This document shows positions 43,601-52,912 of a stretch of DNA of 64,000 bases, in pieces. This DNA comes from Bradyrhizobium erythrophlei. GTDB lineage: Bacteria > Pseudomonadota > Alphaproteobacteria > Rhizobiales > Xanthobacteraceae. Where the stretch lies: positions 4,577,501 through 4,641,500 of the forward strand of contig FSRD01000001.1 of assembly GCA_900129675.1 (NCBI GenBank), given 5' to 3'. The position numbers were made by a program, and so were the translations under genes. The notes below the pieces were generated by a model. It was not told where the DNA came from and did not search any database. It saw nothing but the letters and a program-made list of their open reading frames with translations. Position 1 is the first letter of the stretch; every line of letters begins with the position of its first letter.

Positions 43601-44458
43601 TCACTCGTCGGGACCCTGCGTCTGCCGTCGTACATGTTGACGGTCAAGCACCAGGGCTAAAACACACACAACTATATTGACTAGCGCATCTGGCGCCGAA
43701 GGACGTTCGTCCGGGTCGAACGCAAGTCCAATGACGGCCTTTTGGCCTTCGGCCGTCTCGACAGGCCAAAAGTCAAAGCGCGAGGCTAGATTCGGGTAAA
43801 CACCGCTGCGCACTACTGTTCCAGTCGCCAAGGACGATCGCGCCGCCTCCAATTCGGCCTCCTGGGGTTCTACGTCGCCGACTTGTTCGATTGAAACCAC
43901 CCTGTCCTCCGTAGCGAGCATCACGACGACAGGAACTTGGAAGAGTGCTGCAAGAGCTTGGGAAGTGATTGAGACGATCGCGTTCGTATTATCGGCCGCG
44001 ACGACGTCACGGCTGTAACCTTGCAGCACAGTCGCCTGCCTTCTTAACATTGCCGCCTCGGCCGCCTTCTGGCGGGAGGTGAAAGCAACGCTACTCACGA
44101 TGACCCCGACGACAAACAGCAGTCCAATCGCCCAGACGTTCGCCGGGTCGTCGACGGCCAGTGAGTAGCGAGGCTCGGTAAGGAAGAAATTGAAGGCTAG
44201 AGCGCCAAGTATCGCCGAACAGAGTGACGGACCCAAGCCGAGGCTAACGCTCGCGATGATCACTGGAACTACGAATACTAGGGATAGGTTGGGGATGGTC
44301 ACCTTGCTGTCGACACCGACAGCCACGACCGTCGCGATGGCGGTCATTGCAATTGAAGCAAGGTAGCGCACCAACTCGGATGCTACCGGGCCAAAAAGGG
44401 GGTCGGCATCTGGCGCCGGTGTGATGGCCTGCCGCAGCTTCGATTCAACATCGACCAC
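43601..44458 (-). CDS. KdpD-like DUF4118 membrane sensor fragment protein
   Basis: 285 residues. Four close hydrophobic segments from about residue 30 (YLASIAMTAIATVVAVGVDS, VFVVPVIIASVSLGLGPSLC, SAILGALAFNFFLTEPRYSL, VWAIGLLFVVGVIVSSVAFT) form the DUF4118 domain of KdpD, followed by a GAF-like domain (ITSQALAALFQVPVVVMLAT). The KdpD kinase core and the N-terminal Usp/KdpD ATP-binding part are both absent. It is near kdpF and kup, so it may sense turgor or potassium, or be a relic of kdpD. No start RBS could be identified with certainty. Confidence 0.65.
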   Translation of the reverse strand: MVDVESKLRQAITPAPDADPLFGPVASELVRYLASIAMTAIATVVAVGVDSKVTIPNLSLVFVVPVIIASVSLGLGPSLCSAILGALAFNFFLTEPRYSLAVDDPANVWAIGLLFVVGVIVSSVAFTSRQKAAEAAMLRRQATVLQGYSRDVVAADNTNAIVSITSQALAALFQVPVVVMLATEDRVVSIEQVGDVEPQEAELEAARSSLATGTVVRSGVYPNLASRFDFWPVETAEGQKAVIGLAFDPDERPSAPDALVNIVVCVLALVLDRQHVRRQTQGPDE

Positions 44459-44888
44459 CGCTTCAACTCCTGCCTAGCACCAGGCGACAACCCGTTGGCT
44501 GAAGAGCAAACCAGTCAAAGCGAGGTCGGTGCTCTTATAAACTAATCGAGTATACACCAACTTCATTGGCGCGTGAGCCGCACAAAACATAGATTCAAAG
44601 TCTCTCCGGTGGTGACGCAAGTTGCTGGACGGGAGGCGAGCCGCGCTCCATACCGAATGGGCGTCCCGCAGCGAGAGATCGAACATCGCGCTGCAATTAT
44701 GAAATTCCTATAACGTTGCTGGCGCGAGCGTCTCGAAAACATATGCGCGTAGTGGCAGCACTGACCGAAAAACACGGACGAGGCACAGGGTCGCGAGCCG
44801 GTTGGCCGTCGATCTACGCCAAATTGCCTGCCGAAATGGCGCGATAATTGTTCCGATCATAACCACGCGCAACAAGGAGGAGCACTCA
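44459..44888. other. Divergent intergenic region between kdpD-like and kdp leader genes
   Basis: About 430 bases with no supported gene. AGGAGG at 44876-44881 is the ribosome site of the next small frame. A kdp-type promoter may lie here, but no KdpE site could be picked out with confidence. Confidence 0.35.
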
Positions 44889-44973
44889 ATGATGGACGTT
44901 ATTGTTCTGGGCCTCGCGTTCGGCTTTTTTTGCGCTCGCGATCGGCTACGCCCACGTCTGCGAACGACTTTGA
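44889..44973 (+). pseudogene. Small membrane protein preceding kdpF, frameshifted at a T7 run
   Basis: From ATG 44889, behind AGGAGG, the frame reads MMDVIVLGLAFGFF. A run of seven T then shifts it to an unlikely basic sequence. With six T the frame would continue ALAIGYAHVCERL and stop at 44971-44973, 12 bases before kdpF. A hydrophobic peptide of that kind is commonly found immediately before kdpF in Bradyrhizobium, as I recall. The extra T is either a mutation or a slippage site. Confidence 0.55.
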
Positions 44974-44985
44974 GGAGAATGGGTC

Positions 44986-45075
44986 ATGATCTTTGACTAT
45001 TCACTCGCCGCCCTCGTCGCTGCCGGCTTGCTGTGTTACTTGCTCTACGCACTGCTGCGGCCTGAGCGATTTTAA
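44986..45075 (+). CDS. kdpF: K+-transporting ATPase small subunit KdpF
   Basis: 29 residues, below usual length cut-offs. The sequence MIFDYSLAALVAAGLLCYLL followed by YALLRPERF is a near-perfect KdpF: one membrane helix and the conserved C-terminal LLRPERF. The start follows TGAGGAGAATGGGTC. KdpF stabilises KdpABC. Here kdpABC do not follow: a kdpA-like ATGACC start at 45095 leads to a stop after a few codons, so the operon has been cut off just after kdpF. Confidence 0.85.
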   Translation: MIFDYSLAALVAAGLLCYLLYALLRPERF

Positions 45076-45145
45076 CGACTGGGGTTGGCAGGACATGACC
45101 GCATCGCCAAATTACTGCATGTAGGAGGCAAGGCTCCATTTCGCC

Positions 45146-45388
45146 TTGAATTTAAATGTCTTGGAAAGCACGTTGCTCCAACGGAAGTGGGCGCCCGCAG
45201 AAACCATTCCGAGCGTAATCATGAGACCAATGTCTGTCGATTCAGCAATAGGCGACGCATGGCACCGGACTTGCCGACGCTTGCGGTACCTACGTGATTG
45301 GCCTGGAGACGAGAATAGTCGTTATTCGCCGCTATTTTCTGTTGCATTGCTCTTGATAGTTTGGCTGATCATCGAGATCGGCCGATAA
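45146..45388 (+). CDS. Small hypothetical protein with C-terminal membrane helix
   Basis: 80 residues if started at 45146; ATG 45221 or 45230 would give about 50-55. The last 25 residues (SPLFSVALLLIVWLIIEIGR) form one membrane helix. No ribosome site is convincing and no family is recognised. It lies between the truncated kdp genes and kup. Possibly a fragment. Bases 45389-45644 hold nothing recognisable. Confidence 0.35.
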   Translation: MNLNVLESTLLQRKWAPAETIPSVIMRPMSVDSAIGDAWHRTCRRLRYLRDWPGDENSRYSPLFSVALLLIVWLIIEIGR

Positions 45389-45644
45389 TCAACCGCGTTC
45401 CGTGTCGTCATGTTCGCTTGCCGTGACTGTCCGTCCCTGGAATGCCGACAACGTAAGGCGCCTTATTTGGCGGCCTCTTCGGCGCGATGTCGCCCATTTG
45501 GCACGTTTGAGACATGCCGATCGGCACACATTCTCAGCGAGGAGCGCGCGTGCGTTCTGGTCGGCTGAACGCCGCTTCAGGATACAGCCATCTCCCACTC
45601 GGACCCGCCCGGGTCGTCCAGTGTTCCGGCCATCCGTGCGGACA

Positions 45645-47552
45645 CTATATCTCGACTTCGAGACCGACCTCTACGACCTGGGCGGGCGGAACCCCGAAAT
45701 ACGCGGCCGGGAGATTGGCGTTGAGGTGCATCATGGCGAACAGGGATTTTCTCCAGACAGCCATGCCGGATGCCTCGCTGCTGGGGATCACCATCACCCG
45801 CCTGAAATAATATGTGATGTTCTGAGGATCGATGCCGCGAAGTTCAGGCACGAGGCAGGCGAGCTTCAGCCCCTCCATCACGTTCGGTGTTTCCATGAAG
45901 CCGAAATGCAAGAGGACGCGGGTGATGCCAGCGCCGACCGGCACTAGCTTGATGCGGTATTCAGGCTCGACGCGGGGCTCATCGGTGTTGATGGAGGCGA
46001 GCAGCAGCACACGCTCATGCAGGACGCGATTATGCCGCAGATGGTGCGTCAGGCCGAGCGGGATGCCTGTGCTTGCGGCCGTGAAGATCGCCGCCGCTCC
46101 AGACAGCCGAATCGGCGGAGTGTTGAGCACCCACGCAACGAACTCGTCCTCACGCTGGCGCAGCCGGGAGCGCTGGTGCTCAAGCAATTGCCACCCGGTT
46201 CGCCAGGTCAGCATCAGAAACGCAATAACGCCAGCCATCAGGAGCGGGAACCAGCCGCCCTGGATCAGCTTCGTCATGTTCGCGGCAACGAAGATCAGTT
46301 CGATGACAAGAAAGAACCCATTCACCGCTACCACCATGAGCGGGTTGTAACCCCATTTCAGGGCAACAAGGGCCGCCAGCACCGTCGTGATCGCCATTAG
46401 CATCGAGACGGCGATGCCGTACGCGCCGCCGAGCGCGTCGGATGAGCCGAACATAAGCACGGCCGCGAGAGTGCCCGCGGCCAGCAGCCAGTTCACGACA
46501 GGTATGTAGATCTGCCCCATCTCGTGGCTGGCCGTGTGCTGCACCCGCATGCGGGGCAGGAAGCCCTGTTGCATCGCCTGCTGGGTGAGGGAATACGCGC
46601 CGGAGATGATCGATTGCGAGGCGATCACGGTGGCGATCGTAGCGAACGCGACCATCGGATAGTGGGCCCACCTTGGTGCGAGCAGGTAGAACGGGTTCTC
46701 GACGGCGTGGGGGTCTGCCAGGAGCAATCCTCCCTGGCCGAAATAGTTGAGCATAAGAGCAGGCAGCACGATCGCGAACCATCCGAGTTGAATGGGCAGC
46801 CGGCCGAAATGGCCCATATCCGCGTACATTGCCTCGGCGCCCGTGAGCGCGAGAAAGGCGGCGCCGAGCACCGCGAAGGCGATGCCGGGTCCTGTGTGGA
46901 CGAGGTAGGCAACGGCATAGTGGGGGCTGATGGCGGCGAGGATGCCCGGGGTCTGCATGATACCAAGCAGGCCGAGCAGGCCGATCGAGACGAACCACAC
47001 CAGCATTACCGGCCCGAAGATGCTGCCGATGAACTCCGTTCCCCTGCGCTGGACCAGGAACAGACTAGCCAGGACTGCGATGGTGATAGGAACGACCATT
47101 GGCGCGAGTCCGGGCGCGTCGATCTTGAGACCTTCGATAGCGCTGAGTACCGAGATCGCCGGCGTGATGACGCCGTCGCCATAGAGCAGCGCAGCCCCGA
47201 TCAAACCGACGATGAGCAGGGAGGCACGCCAGCTCCCGCGTGGTGCGCGCCTTGCCTCGAGCAGCGCGAGCAGGGCCACGATGCCGCCCTCGCCGTGATT
47301 GTCGGCGCGCAGGATCAGAATTGCGTATTTGAGCGCGACGATCAGGAGGAGCGCCCAGAGGATCAGCGACACGATGCCCATCACTGTGTCGGGGGTGGGC
47401 GCCCCGGCCGCCTCGACGGCCTGCTTCAGCCCATAGAGCGTGCTGGTGCCGATATCGCCGTAGACAACACCGAGTGCGGTAAGCGCCGCGGCCGCGGTCT
47501 GCTTCCGGACGCCTTGCCGGGGCAACTCCGCGGTCTGAAGGGTCTCGGTCAT
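45645..47552 (-). CDS. kup: Low-affinity potassium uptake protein Kup
   Basis: 635 residues from ATG 47552, a normal Kup length. The family signature ALGVVYGDIGTSTLYGLKQA is near residue 25. About 12 membrane helices follow, with GALLYGDGVITPAISVLSAI and TGAEAMYADMGHFGRLPIQL. The C-terminal ~150 residues form the cytoplasmic domain, ending AAYFGVPPAQVVEVGLEVEI. It imports K+ with protons. The 5' flank is short: an IS21 istA fragment begins about 100 bp upstream of the start, so its native promoter may be lost or replaced. Confidence 0.95.
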   Translation of the reverse strand: MTETLQTAELPRQGVRKQTAAAALTALGVVYGDIGTSTLYGLKQAVEAAGAPTPDTVMGIVSLILWALLLIVALKYAILILRADNHGEGGIVALLALLEARRAPRGSWRASLLIVGLIGAALLYGDGVITPAISVLSAIEGLKIDAPGLAPMVVPITIAVLASLFLVQRRGTEFIGSIFGPVMLVWFVSIGLLGLLGIMQTPGILAAISPHYAVAYLVHTGPGIAFAVLGAAFLALTGAEAMYADMGHFGRLPIQLGWFAIVLPALMLNYFGQGGLLLADPHAVENPFYLLAPRWAHYPMVAFATIATVIASQSIISGAYSLTQQAMQQGFLPRMRVQHTASHEMGQIYIPVVNWLLAAGTLAAVLMFGSSDALGGAYGIAVSMLMAITTVLAALVALKWGYNPLMVVAVNGFFLVIELIFVAANMTKLIQGGWFPLLMAGVIAFLMLTWRTGWQLLEHQRSRLRQREDEFVAWVLNTPPIRLSGAAAIFTAASTGIPLGLTHHLRHNRVLHERVLLLASINTDEPRVEPEYRIKLVPVGAGITRVLLHFGFMETPNVMEGLKLACLVPELRGIDPQNITYYFRRVMVIPSSEASGMAVWRKSLFAMMHLNANLPAAYFGVPPAQVVEVGLEVEI

Positions 47553-47654
47553 CCGGACATCCTTCCCTTTGGTCGCGCAAGTCTGCACAAAAATGGAGCC
47601 GGGGAAAAGCTCGATCAGTGGCACGACTTTAGCCTTGCCGACGACATCACCTAA

Positions 47655-48254
47655 TACGCCCACTCGGCCCTCAAGCCGTTGCCGGCCGGGCCCTACGTTT
47701 TTGCTGAATGGAAGGAATGCAGAGTCGGGCTCGACTACCACGTGGAGATCGACAAGCACTACTACTCGGTGCCGCACCAGTTGCTGCGCGAGACGGTTTG
47801 GGCGCGCATCACCGCGCGTACCATTGAAGTCTTCCACCGCGGCCAGCGCGTCGCCGCCCATGTTCGCTCGTCCTCCAATCGCAAGCATACGACGGTGCGC
47901 GAGCACATGCCCTCGAGCCATCGGCGCTATGCCGACTGGACGCCGGAGCGCCTGCAGCGCCAGGCCGGTGAGATCGGGCGCCATACCTCGGCGCTCGTCG
48001 AGATCATCCTGCAGGAGCGCACGCATCCCGAGCAAGGCTTCCGCGCCTGCGTCGGCATCCTGCGGCTCGCCAAGAGCTATGGCCGCGAGCGGCTCGAAGC
48101 CGCCTGCAGTCGTGCGCTCGAGATCGGCGCGCGCTCCTACAGCTCAGTCAACTCGATCCTGAAGAACAACCTCGATCGCCAGCGGCCTGCAACGCCCGCG
48201 GACGGGCCGGCGATAGCGCACGACAACATCCGCGGCCCCACCTACTTCCATTGA
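47655..48254 (+). pseudogene. IS21-family istA, C-terminal remnant
   Basis: About 195 residues beginning within the protein (LKPLPAGPYVFAEWKECRVG, then DYHVEIDKHYYSVPHQLLRE), the C-terminal beta domain of IstA. The integrase core with its DDE residues is missing. It is followed 14 bp later by a full istB. The loss of the N-terminal two thirds probably happened when this region joined the kup flank. Confidence 0.88.
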
Positions 48255-48268
48255 GGAGATGACGACCG

Positions 48269-49078
48269 ATGCTCACACATCCCACCCTCGACCAGCTCAG
48301 AGCGCTCAAGCTCGACGGCATGGCGCAGGCTTTCCTCGAGCTCGAGGCGCAAGAGGAGACCCGCAGTCTCGCACACGCCGAGTGGTTGGCACTGCTGCTT
48401 GACCGCGAGGCCGCCAGCCGCAACACCCGGCGCTTCCAGACCCGACTGCGTGCCGCTCGGCTGCGTCACAGCCAAGCCGCGATCGAGGACGTCGACTACC
48501 GCACGCCGCGCCGGCTCGACAAAGCGCTGTTCCAGCAATTGGCCACCTGCCGCTGGATCGCCGAGCACCGCGGCTTGCTGATCAGCGGCCCGTGCGGCGT
48601 GGGCAAGTCGTGGCTATCCTGCGCGCTGGCGCAGAAGGCCTGCCGCGATGGCTACACAGTCCACTACGCCCGCGTGCCACGGCTGTTTGCCGATCTTGAT
48701 CTCGCCCACGGCGACGGCCGCTTCGCGCGGCTATTCCGGATGCTGGTCAAGGTCGATCTGCTCGTATTGGACGATTGGGGACCCGACCGCCTCTCAGCCA
48801 GCCAGCGGCGCGATCTCATGGAGATCGTCGAGGACCGTCATGGCCGCGGCTCCATCCTCATCACCAGCCAACTCCCCGTGGCCACTTGGCATGAGGTTAT
48901 TGGCGAGCCCACTCTCGGCGATGCGATATTGGATCGCATTGTCCACAACGCCTACCGGCTCGAACTCGATGGCCCGTCGATGCGCAAGATCAAAGCCGCC
49001 GAAGCAATCGAGCCGCCGCCGCAGCCTGCGACGCCAACGGCAGCGGATGGCAAACCGTCAAAGGGAGCCAAGAAATGA
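48269..49078 (+). CDS. istB: IS21-family helper ATPase IstB
   Basis: 269 residues, complete. AAA+ ATPase: Walker A SGPCGVGKSWLSCAL (about residues 105-119), Walker B DLLVLDDWG, sensor region GSILITSQLPVATWHEVIG. It assembles with IstA on target DNA. The C-terminal tail is Pro/Ala-rich. It begins 14 bp after the istA remnant, behind GAGGAGATGACG. Without IstA it cannot transpose its own copy. Confidence 0.92.
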   Translation: MLTHPTLDQLRALKLDGMAQAFLELEAQEETRSLAHAEWLALLLDREAASRNTRRFQTRLRAARLRHSQAAIEDVDYRTPRRLDKALFQQLATCRWIAEHRGLLISGPCGVGKSWLSCALAQKACRDGYTVHYARVPRLFADLDLAHGDGRFARLFRMLVKVDLLVLDDWGPDRLSASQRRDLMEIVEDRHGRGSILITSQLPVATWHEVIGEPTLGDAILDRIVHNAYRLELDGPSMRKIKAAEAIEPPPQPATPTAADGKPSKGAKK

Positions 49079-49622
49079 CACGCAAATCCGTCATCCCGGC
49101 CGCCCCCGTGGGTCAACAGCGACCTCCCGCGCGCGCCGCTGCGTCAGCCGTGGGGGCACTCCGCAGCGCGCGCGGGTCCCTCCTGTTGACTACGGGGACG
49201 GCCTCCACCCCGCTTGACGCCAAGCCAGAATACTGAGAATCACCAAGTGTTGCCCAACGGCCGCCCTTCATACTGGTCGCAATCGATCATAGCGGGTGGT
49301 CGCGATCGTCGTAGTGCGCATGCACCCTTGGCGGCGATGGCCTGGCGCAAGTGATCGGCGTCATAAGCCGTATCTCATCATGGCTGCGGTATGGCCGCAG
49401 ATACTTCAGATCGTCGGTCCAAAACCCAAGCGACGGGGCACGAAAGAGTAAACCCGATGACATGAGCTGCGCGACCGCGCTGGCGAATTATCAATCCCAA
49501 CTCGGCAGCGATCCAGCGGCAAGTTGCACGGATTTACTAGATAGAAACCATAGAAAATGATCCGAAAATTTTAGCGAAACGATAGTGTAGCCTCTGCGTC
49601 GGTTTGTCGGAGGGCACAACTC
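49079..49622. other. IS21 right flank and unassigned DNA
   Basis: About 540 bases. The first 150 are GC-rich and contain long partial inverted repeats around CCCGTGGGTC and the GCGCGCG runs at 49126-49176, probably the element's right end. The rest holds short open frames (for example 49351-49560) with no ribosome site or recognised protein. Confidence 0.4.
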
Positions 49623-49790
49623 ATGACAAAGCGCCAGTTGAAAGAGCAGGAAGTTCAGATCGCGCATTATCGGCTTTTGTCGCGGGAGGTCACTGATCCG
49701 CTTGCCGCGTGTTTGCTTCGGGTCATCGTCGAAGAACTTGAAGCCGACCTTCGAAGGGATCGCGACATCGGTCAGAGCTGCTCCGAATGA
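49623..49790 (+). CDS. Small hypothetical protein
   Basis: A 55-residue helical, charged protein (MTKRQLKEQEVQIAHYRLLS, then DPLAACLLRVIVEELEADLR). The style is that of the short amphipathic proteins frequent in Bradyrhizobium. The ribosome site is weak. It starts a region rich in such genes. Function unknown. Confidence 0.45.
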   Translation: MTKRQLKEQEVQIAHYRLLSREVTDPLAACLLRVIVEELEADLRRDRDIGQSCSE

Positions 49791-50210
49791 GGGTCGCGCC
49801 GGCGGCCGCGTCGCTGCCACATTGTCCCCAAGATCGGCGGAATTAATCAGCGACACGTTGATCGGAAGGCGCGGCGGATGTACCCGGCCTGATGATCTCG
49901 AATGGCCCCGACGTGCAATATCGTCGGGGCCATTGTTGTGTCGGCGTCGTTTCAATCACGACGGATGTGACAAGCTCGATAAAAGGTCAGCGTGACTGCA
50001 CTTCAGGCGAAATTTCAGCAGGGTGATCCTGCAAGCGCCCGTGGGAGCCGATGCTGGGGCCGTTGGCTGGCTTAACAGTGCGACAGCAGCCGCAACGATC
50101 CGGGTTCCGAAACGTTAACGCTTATTACCGCACCGTCTTTAGACCGTCATCGGTGATGAGAACGCGAGTTTTGCGCTCCAGCCTTTGCCGGATCGGAAAG
50201 GAGCGCCGTC

Positions 50211-50408
50211 ATGAAAAGACGCCGTTTCAATCAAACAACCCCATCGGATGAGCATTTAGAAGAACAGGCCATGCGTCTGCGTAAGGAAGCGCGCGGTATC
50301 CCGCCTGGTGTCGAGCGGGAGAAGCTAGTCCGCCAAGCGCGTAAGGCTGAAGCCGCCGCTCGCATACAGGAATGGCTTTCGTCTCCCGGCCTGCAGCCAC
50401 CAAAATAG
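50211..50408 (+). CDS. Small basic protein, paralogue 1
   Basis: 65 residues, start behind AAAGGAG. The sequence EEQAMRLRKEARGIPPGVER, EKLVRQARKAEAAARIQEWL belongs to a short helical family widespread in rhizobia. A second copy lies at 50743. Both end in SPGLQPPK / PPGLHAPK. Function unknown; a nucleic-acid or stress role has been suggested by its charge only. Confidence 0.65.
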   Translation: MKRRRFNQTTPSDEHLEEQAMRLRKEARGIPPGVEREKLVRQARKAEAAARIQEWLSSPGLQPPK

Positions 50409-50742
50409 CCGGACGAACTACCGGCGGAAGGCGTCAACAGACATTCGTTTGGAGGCGGCCTCCGACAGCAGACAGGCCATCAGTAACGAAGTTTGCGAAG
50501 GCCGACTAATTCCGAGGGAAAGAAGTGAGGACATCTTAGTTGTCGTTCACGAAGGGTCAGGGTTCCTTCCATAGTTTCTCGGGAACCCGCGATGCCCGCC
50601 GTCTGTTACGGTTTTTTTGTTCTGGTGCGGCTCGGGTTCCCGGTGGACACTGGTTCCATCACCGCACGGTACTGTGGCAGTTATCGGTGATGAGAAGCGC
50701 CGGTCGCGCTGCCGCCAATCTTCTAACGGGATGGAGCAGCGC

Positions 50743-50943
50743 ATGCCAGAGCGTCGCCGTTTCGTACAAACCGAACCTGTAGAGAAACGACTTGCAGACG
50801 AAGCAGCACGTCTCCGCAAGGAAGCCCAAGGCACTCCGCCGGGCATTGAGCGCGAGCGCCTCATTCGTAAGGCCCGCCGGGCCGAGATGGCTTCCCGTCT
50901 ACAGGAGAGGCTGACCCCACCCGGGCTACACGCACCAAAATAA
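50743..50943 (+). CDS. Small basic protein, paralogue 2
   Basis: 66 residues from ATG 50743, 8 bp behind GGAG; ATG 50731 would add four residues. ADEAARLRKEAQGTPPGIER and ERLIRKARRAEMASRLQERL align along their whole length with paralogue 1. The leaders also share TCGGTGATGAGAA (50152-50164 and 50685-50697), so the duplication included the upstream region. The interval 50409-50742 has no gene. Confidence 0.65.
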   Translation: MPERRRFVQTEPVEKRLADEAARLRKEAQGTPPGIERERLIRKARRAEMASRLQERLTPPGLHAPK

Positions 50944-50954
50944 GTTCGCTAGAA

Positions 50955-51176
50955 ATGGCTATTTATCGACTACTGAAAAACTTCACTATGGACCCGGAAA
51001 AGGTTAGCTGCATCATAGCGGCTTACGAGCAAGCGTTGCATACCCTATGCGTCAAGGACCGCGATGACCCTCTCACGGAAATGGTCGCGAAGACGATCAT
51101 CAAGATCGCGCAAACCGGTGCTCATGACCCCGCACAGCTTGCGGCTCAGGCGATCAACGAACTAGGTGTCCGGTAA
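50955..51176 (+). CDS. Small hypothetical protein
   Basis: 73 residues, 11 bp after paralogue 2, so probably cotranscribed. It is helical (MDPEKVSCIIAAYEQALHTL, VAKTIIKIAQTGAHDPAQLA). It resembles short conserved proteins of Bradyrhizobium that share a fold-like pattern of amphipathic helices. No known function. Confidence 0.6.
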   Translation: MAIYRLLKNFTMDPEKVSCIIAAYEQALHTLCVKDRDDPLTEMVAKTIIKIAQTGAHDPAQLAAQAINELGVR

Positions 51177-51341
51177 GCCACGTGTTGTGCCGTACCTTGT
51201 TCCCGAACTGAATTCGCGTTCGCGCCTCGGTCTCTGCCACACTGCTCTGAGAGCGATCAGCTCTCACATCAAGACCTATGTGAAGCCTAACCCGAAAGTA
51301 TTCGCAATCAACCGCGCCTCCGCCGCTGCGGAGAACGCAAA

Positions 51342-51389
51342 ATTTAGTTCTGAGTCATAATCATAATTTAGTTCTGAGGCATAATCATA
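51342..51389. repeat. Two tandem 24-bp repeats
   Basis: Units at 51342-51365 and 51366-51389 differ at one base (TGAGTCATAAT versus TGAGGCATAAT). They lie in AT-rich DNA before the small gene at 51446 and may affect its promoter spacing. Confidence 0.8.
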
Positions 51390-51445
51390 ATGACTCCGAC
51401 ACAAAAATAAAAAATAGGGTGAGGAAAACGACGGGGAGGATGGAA

Positions 51446-51685
51446 ATGGAAACGGTACGCCGCTTGCGCGCGATGGCGTCATTGTGTCGGCAGAGCGCCG
51501 CATACCATCCTGACAGACGCTGGAAGCTGCTCGCCGAGGCAGAGTACTGGGAGCACCTGGCCAACGCCGCGCTCCTTGAGCACTTCGAAGATTGCACCGC
51601 CAGCTTGAGTGACCAGACGCAACCACAACCAACGGCAAACGCGATAACACGCGATGAAGTACGATTGCCGGTTGCCTTTGCCTGA
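51446..51685 (+). CDS. Small hypothetical protein
   Basis: 79 residues from ATG 51446, seven bases after GGGGAGG. Helical N-terminal part ETVRRLRAMASLCRQSAAYH, WKLLAEAEYWEHLANAALLE, a pattern common in Bradyrhizobium short proteins. The C-terminal 30 residues are disordered. Function unknown. Confidence 0.6.
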   Translation: METVRRLRAMASLCRQSAAYHPDRRWKLLAEAEYWEHLANAALLEHFEDCTASLSDQTQPQPTANAITRDEVRLPVAFA

Positions 51686-51837
51686 GTAACTCTCATACGA
51701 ACGCTTCCCCATCGTGGATGGGCAGCCCGACTCCGAGATTTTGAGATAAGACACAAAGGTCGCGAACGCTCGGATGGAACTAAGTGGTCGGCGTTCGGTT
51801 GATTTGCGCCGGGTTCCTGTTGCGTTGGAGCATTGCC

Positions 51838-52185
51838 ATGCCCGGAATGGGCTGGTCGCCGAGTACCATTCCTTACGGCGCGGATCAGACGGTCTACCTC
51901 GTGGTAGACCGTCTCAGTAGCGGTAGCGTATACCGCGAGACTGAGATCGAGCGCACAGACCTCGATACCATCATCAGTGAATTCATGGCCGGGCAATTCA
52001 ATGATCCGGTTCGCGTCGTAGTCTTCAACACTTTGGAGCATTGGGCCGACGACGTTTCCAAAGATGTAGCTCAGGAAATTCAGGTCCGGTGCGACATCGC
52101 GGGCGAGCCCGTGCCCGAGCATGTCCAAGACTTCGTCGCTACCTACGCCGGACGGATGCGGCAGCTCGGGTTGCCACTGGTTTGA
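51838..52185 (+). CDS. Conserved hypothetical protein
   Basis: 115 residues from ATG 51838, behind TTGGAG; a GTG at 51784 would add 18 residues. Contains TVYLVVDRLSSGSVYRETEI, MAGQFNDPVRVVVFNTLEHW and DVAQEIQVRCDIAGEPVPEH, which I recognise as a recurrent Bradyrhizobium hypothetical protein. Soluble and acidic. No function known. Confidence 0.65.
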   Translation: MPGMGWSPSTIPYGADQTVYLVVDRLSSGSVYRETEIERTDLDTIISEFMAGQFNDPVRVVVFNTLEHWADDVSKDVAQEIQVRCDIAGEPVPEHVQDFVATYAGRMRQLGLPLV

Positions 52186-52272
52186 ATGCAATCGTGGGTG
52201 TGGATAGGTCCGCTGTTAAGTGTAGAACGCCGCGCGCGTTGGTTCACCAGCTTTTGCCATCCCATTAATGGA

Positions 52273-52912
52273 GTGCGCCAGGAAGCTGGCAAAGAATAGG
52301 AGGTGAAAGTCCCCCACGGGGAAGGTCTAGCAAACCGCCCCGACCCCGAGTGATGCACGAGGTTCTGCTCGCGAGAGCAGCCGTGAAGCGTTCAGTATTG
52401 AGCCGCGAAACGGGTCTAATTCCGGGGTGCCGATCTCCTTCCGTTGAAGAGAAGGCAACATCGTCCCATGACTTACTGGCTTGCATGGGAAGAACCCCGC
52501 GCAGTCGGAGACCTTGTGCACGTGGAGAAGTTCTTTGCGCGGAACCTGGGAGGTCTCATCCATGCCCGGACTCTGTGCCGGGCCGGCTCGGGAAGGCGAC
52601 AAGCCGCACGCCGAGCATGTACGTGGATGAGAAGTCGGATGAGGCCATAGTACTTACGAAGCAACTGAACAACGGGAGGCAACTCCCGGCGGAAGTCGTG
52701 GAGGGAAGGGCCTCACCCAAGGGGAACAGCCGTTAGACGGCCGGGGTTCGGACACCGAGCCGAAATGCCGCGTCGATCCGAATGATGGCTGTGCGTCGGG
52801 CGACGAGCGTGACTAGATCGTTCATCGTACGACGTCTGACCCGAGGGAGGAGACCGGTGCGTTAGCAGCGCACGCCGGGATCTGTGCGGGCGAGGAGAAA
52901 TTTTCGTCCCTA
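52273..52912 (+). other. Group II intron with most of its reverse transcriptase deleted
   Basis: The 5' end GTGCGCC and the following AGGTGAAAGTCC block match bacterial group II intron domain I. The intron-encoded protein starts at about 52622 (DEKSDEAIVLTKQLNNGRQL, PAEVVEGRASPKGN), stops at 52736, and traces continue (GVRTPSRNAASIRMMAVRRA). The RT core is missing, and the sequence resumes with domain V (GACCGGTGCGTTAGCAGCGC ... GCCGGGATC, about 52852-52884) and domain VI ending CCCTAC near 52912. It is a deletion derivative unable to move by itself. It lies just upstream of the histidine kinase gene. Confidence 0.6.

Noticed and set aside
42978..43640. A 220-codon plus-strand open frame after the IS copy B transposase
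   Set aside because: It crosses the IS end and intron 3' end, and the same region in copy A is broken. The conserved feature is the DNA/RNA sequence rather than a protein.
46524..47654. A 376-codon plus-strand open frame
   Set aside because: It is the antisense shadow of kup; its Glu/Asp/Gln/Arg-rich composition is typical of reverse-strand frames in GC-rich genes.
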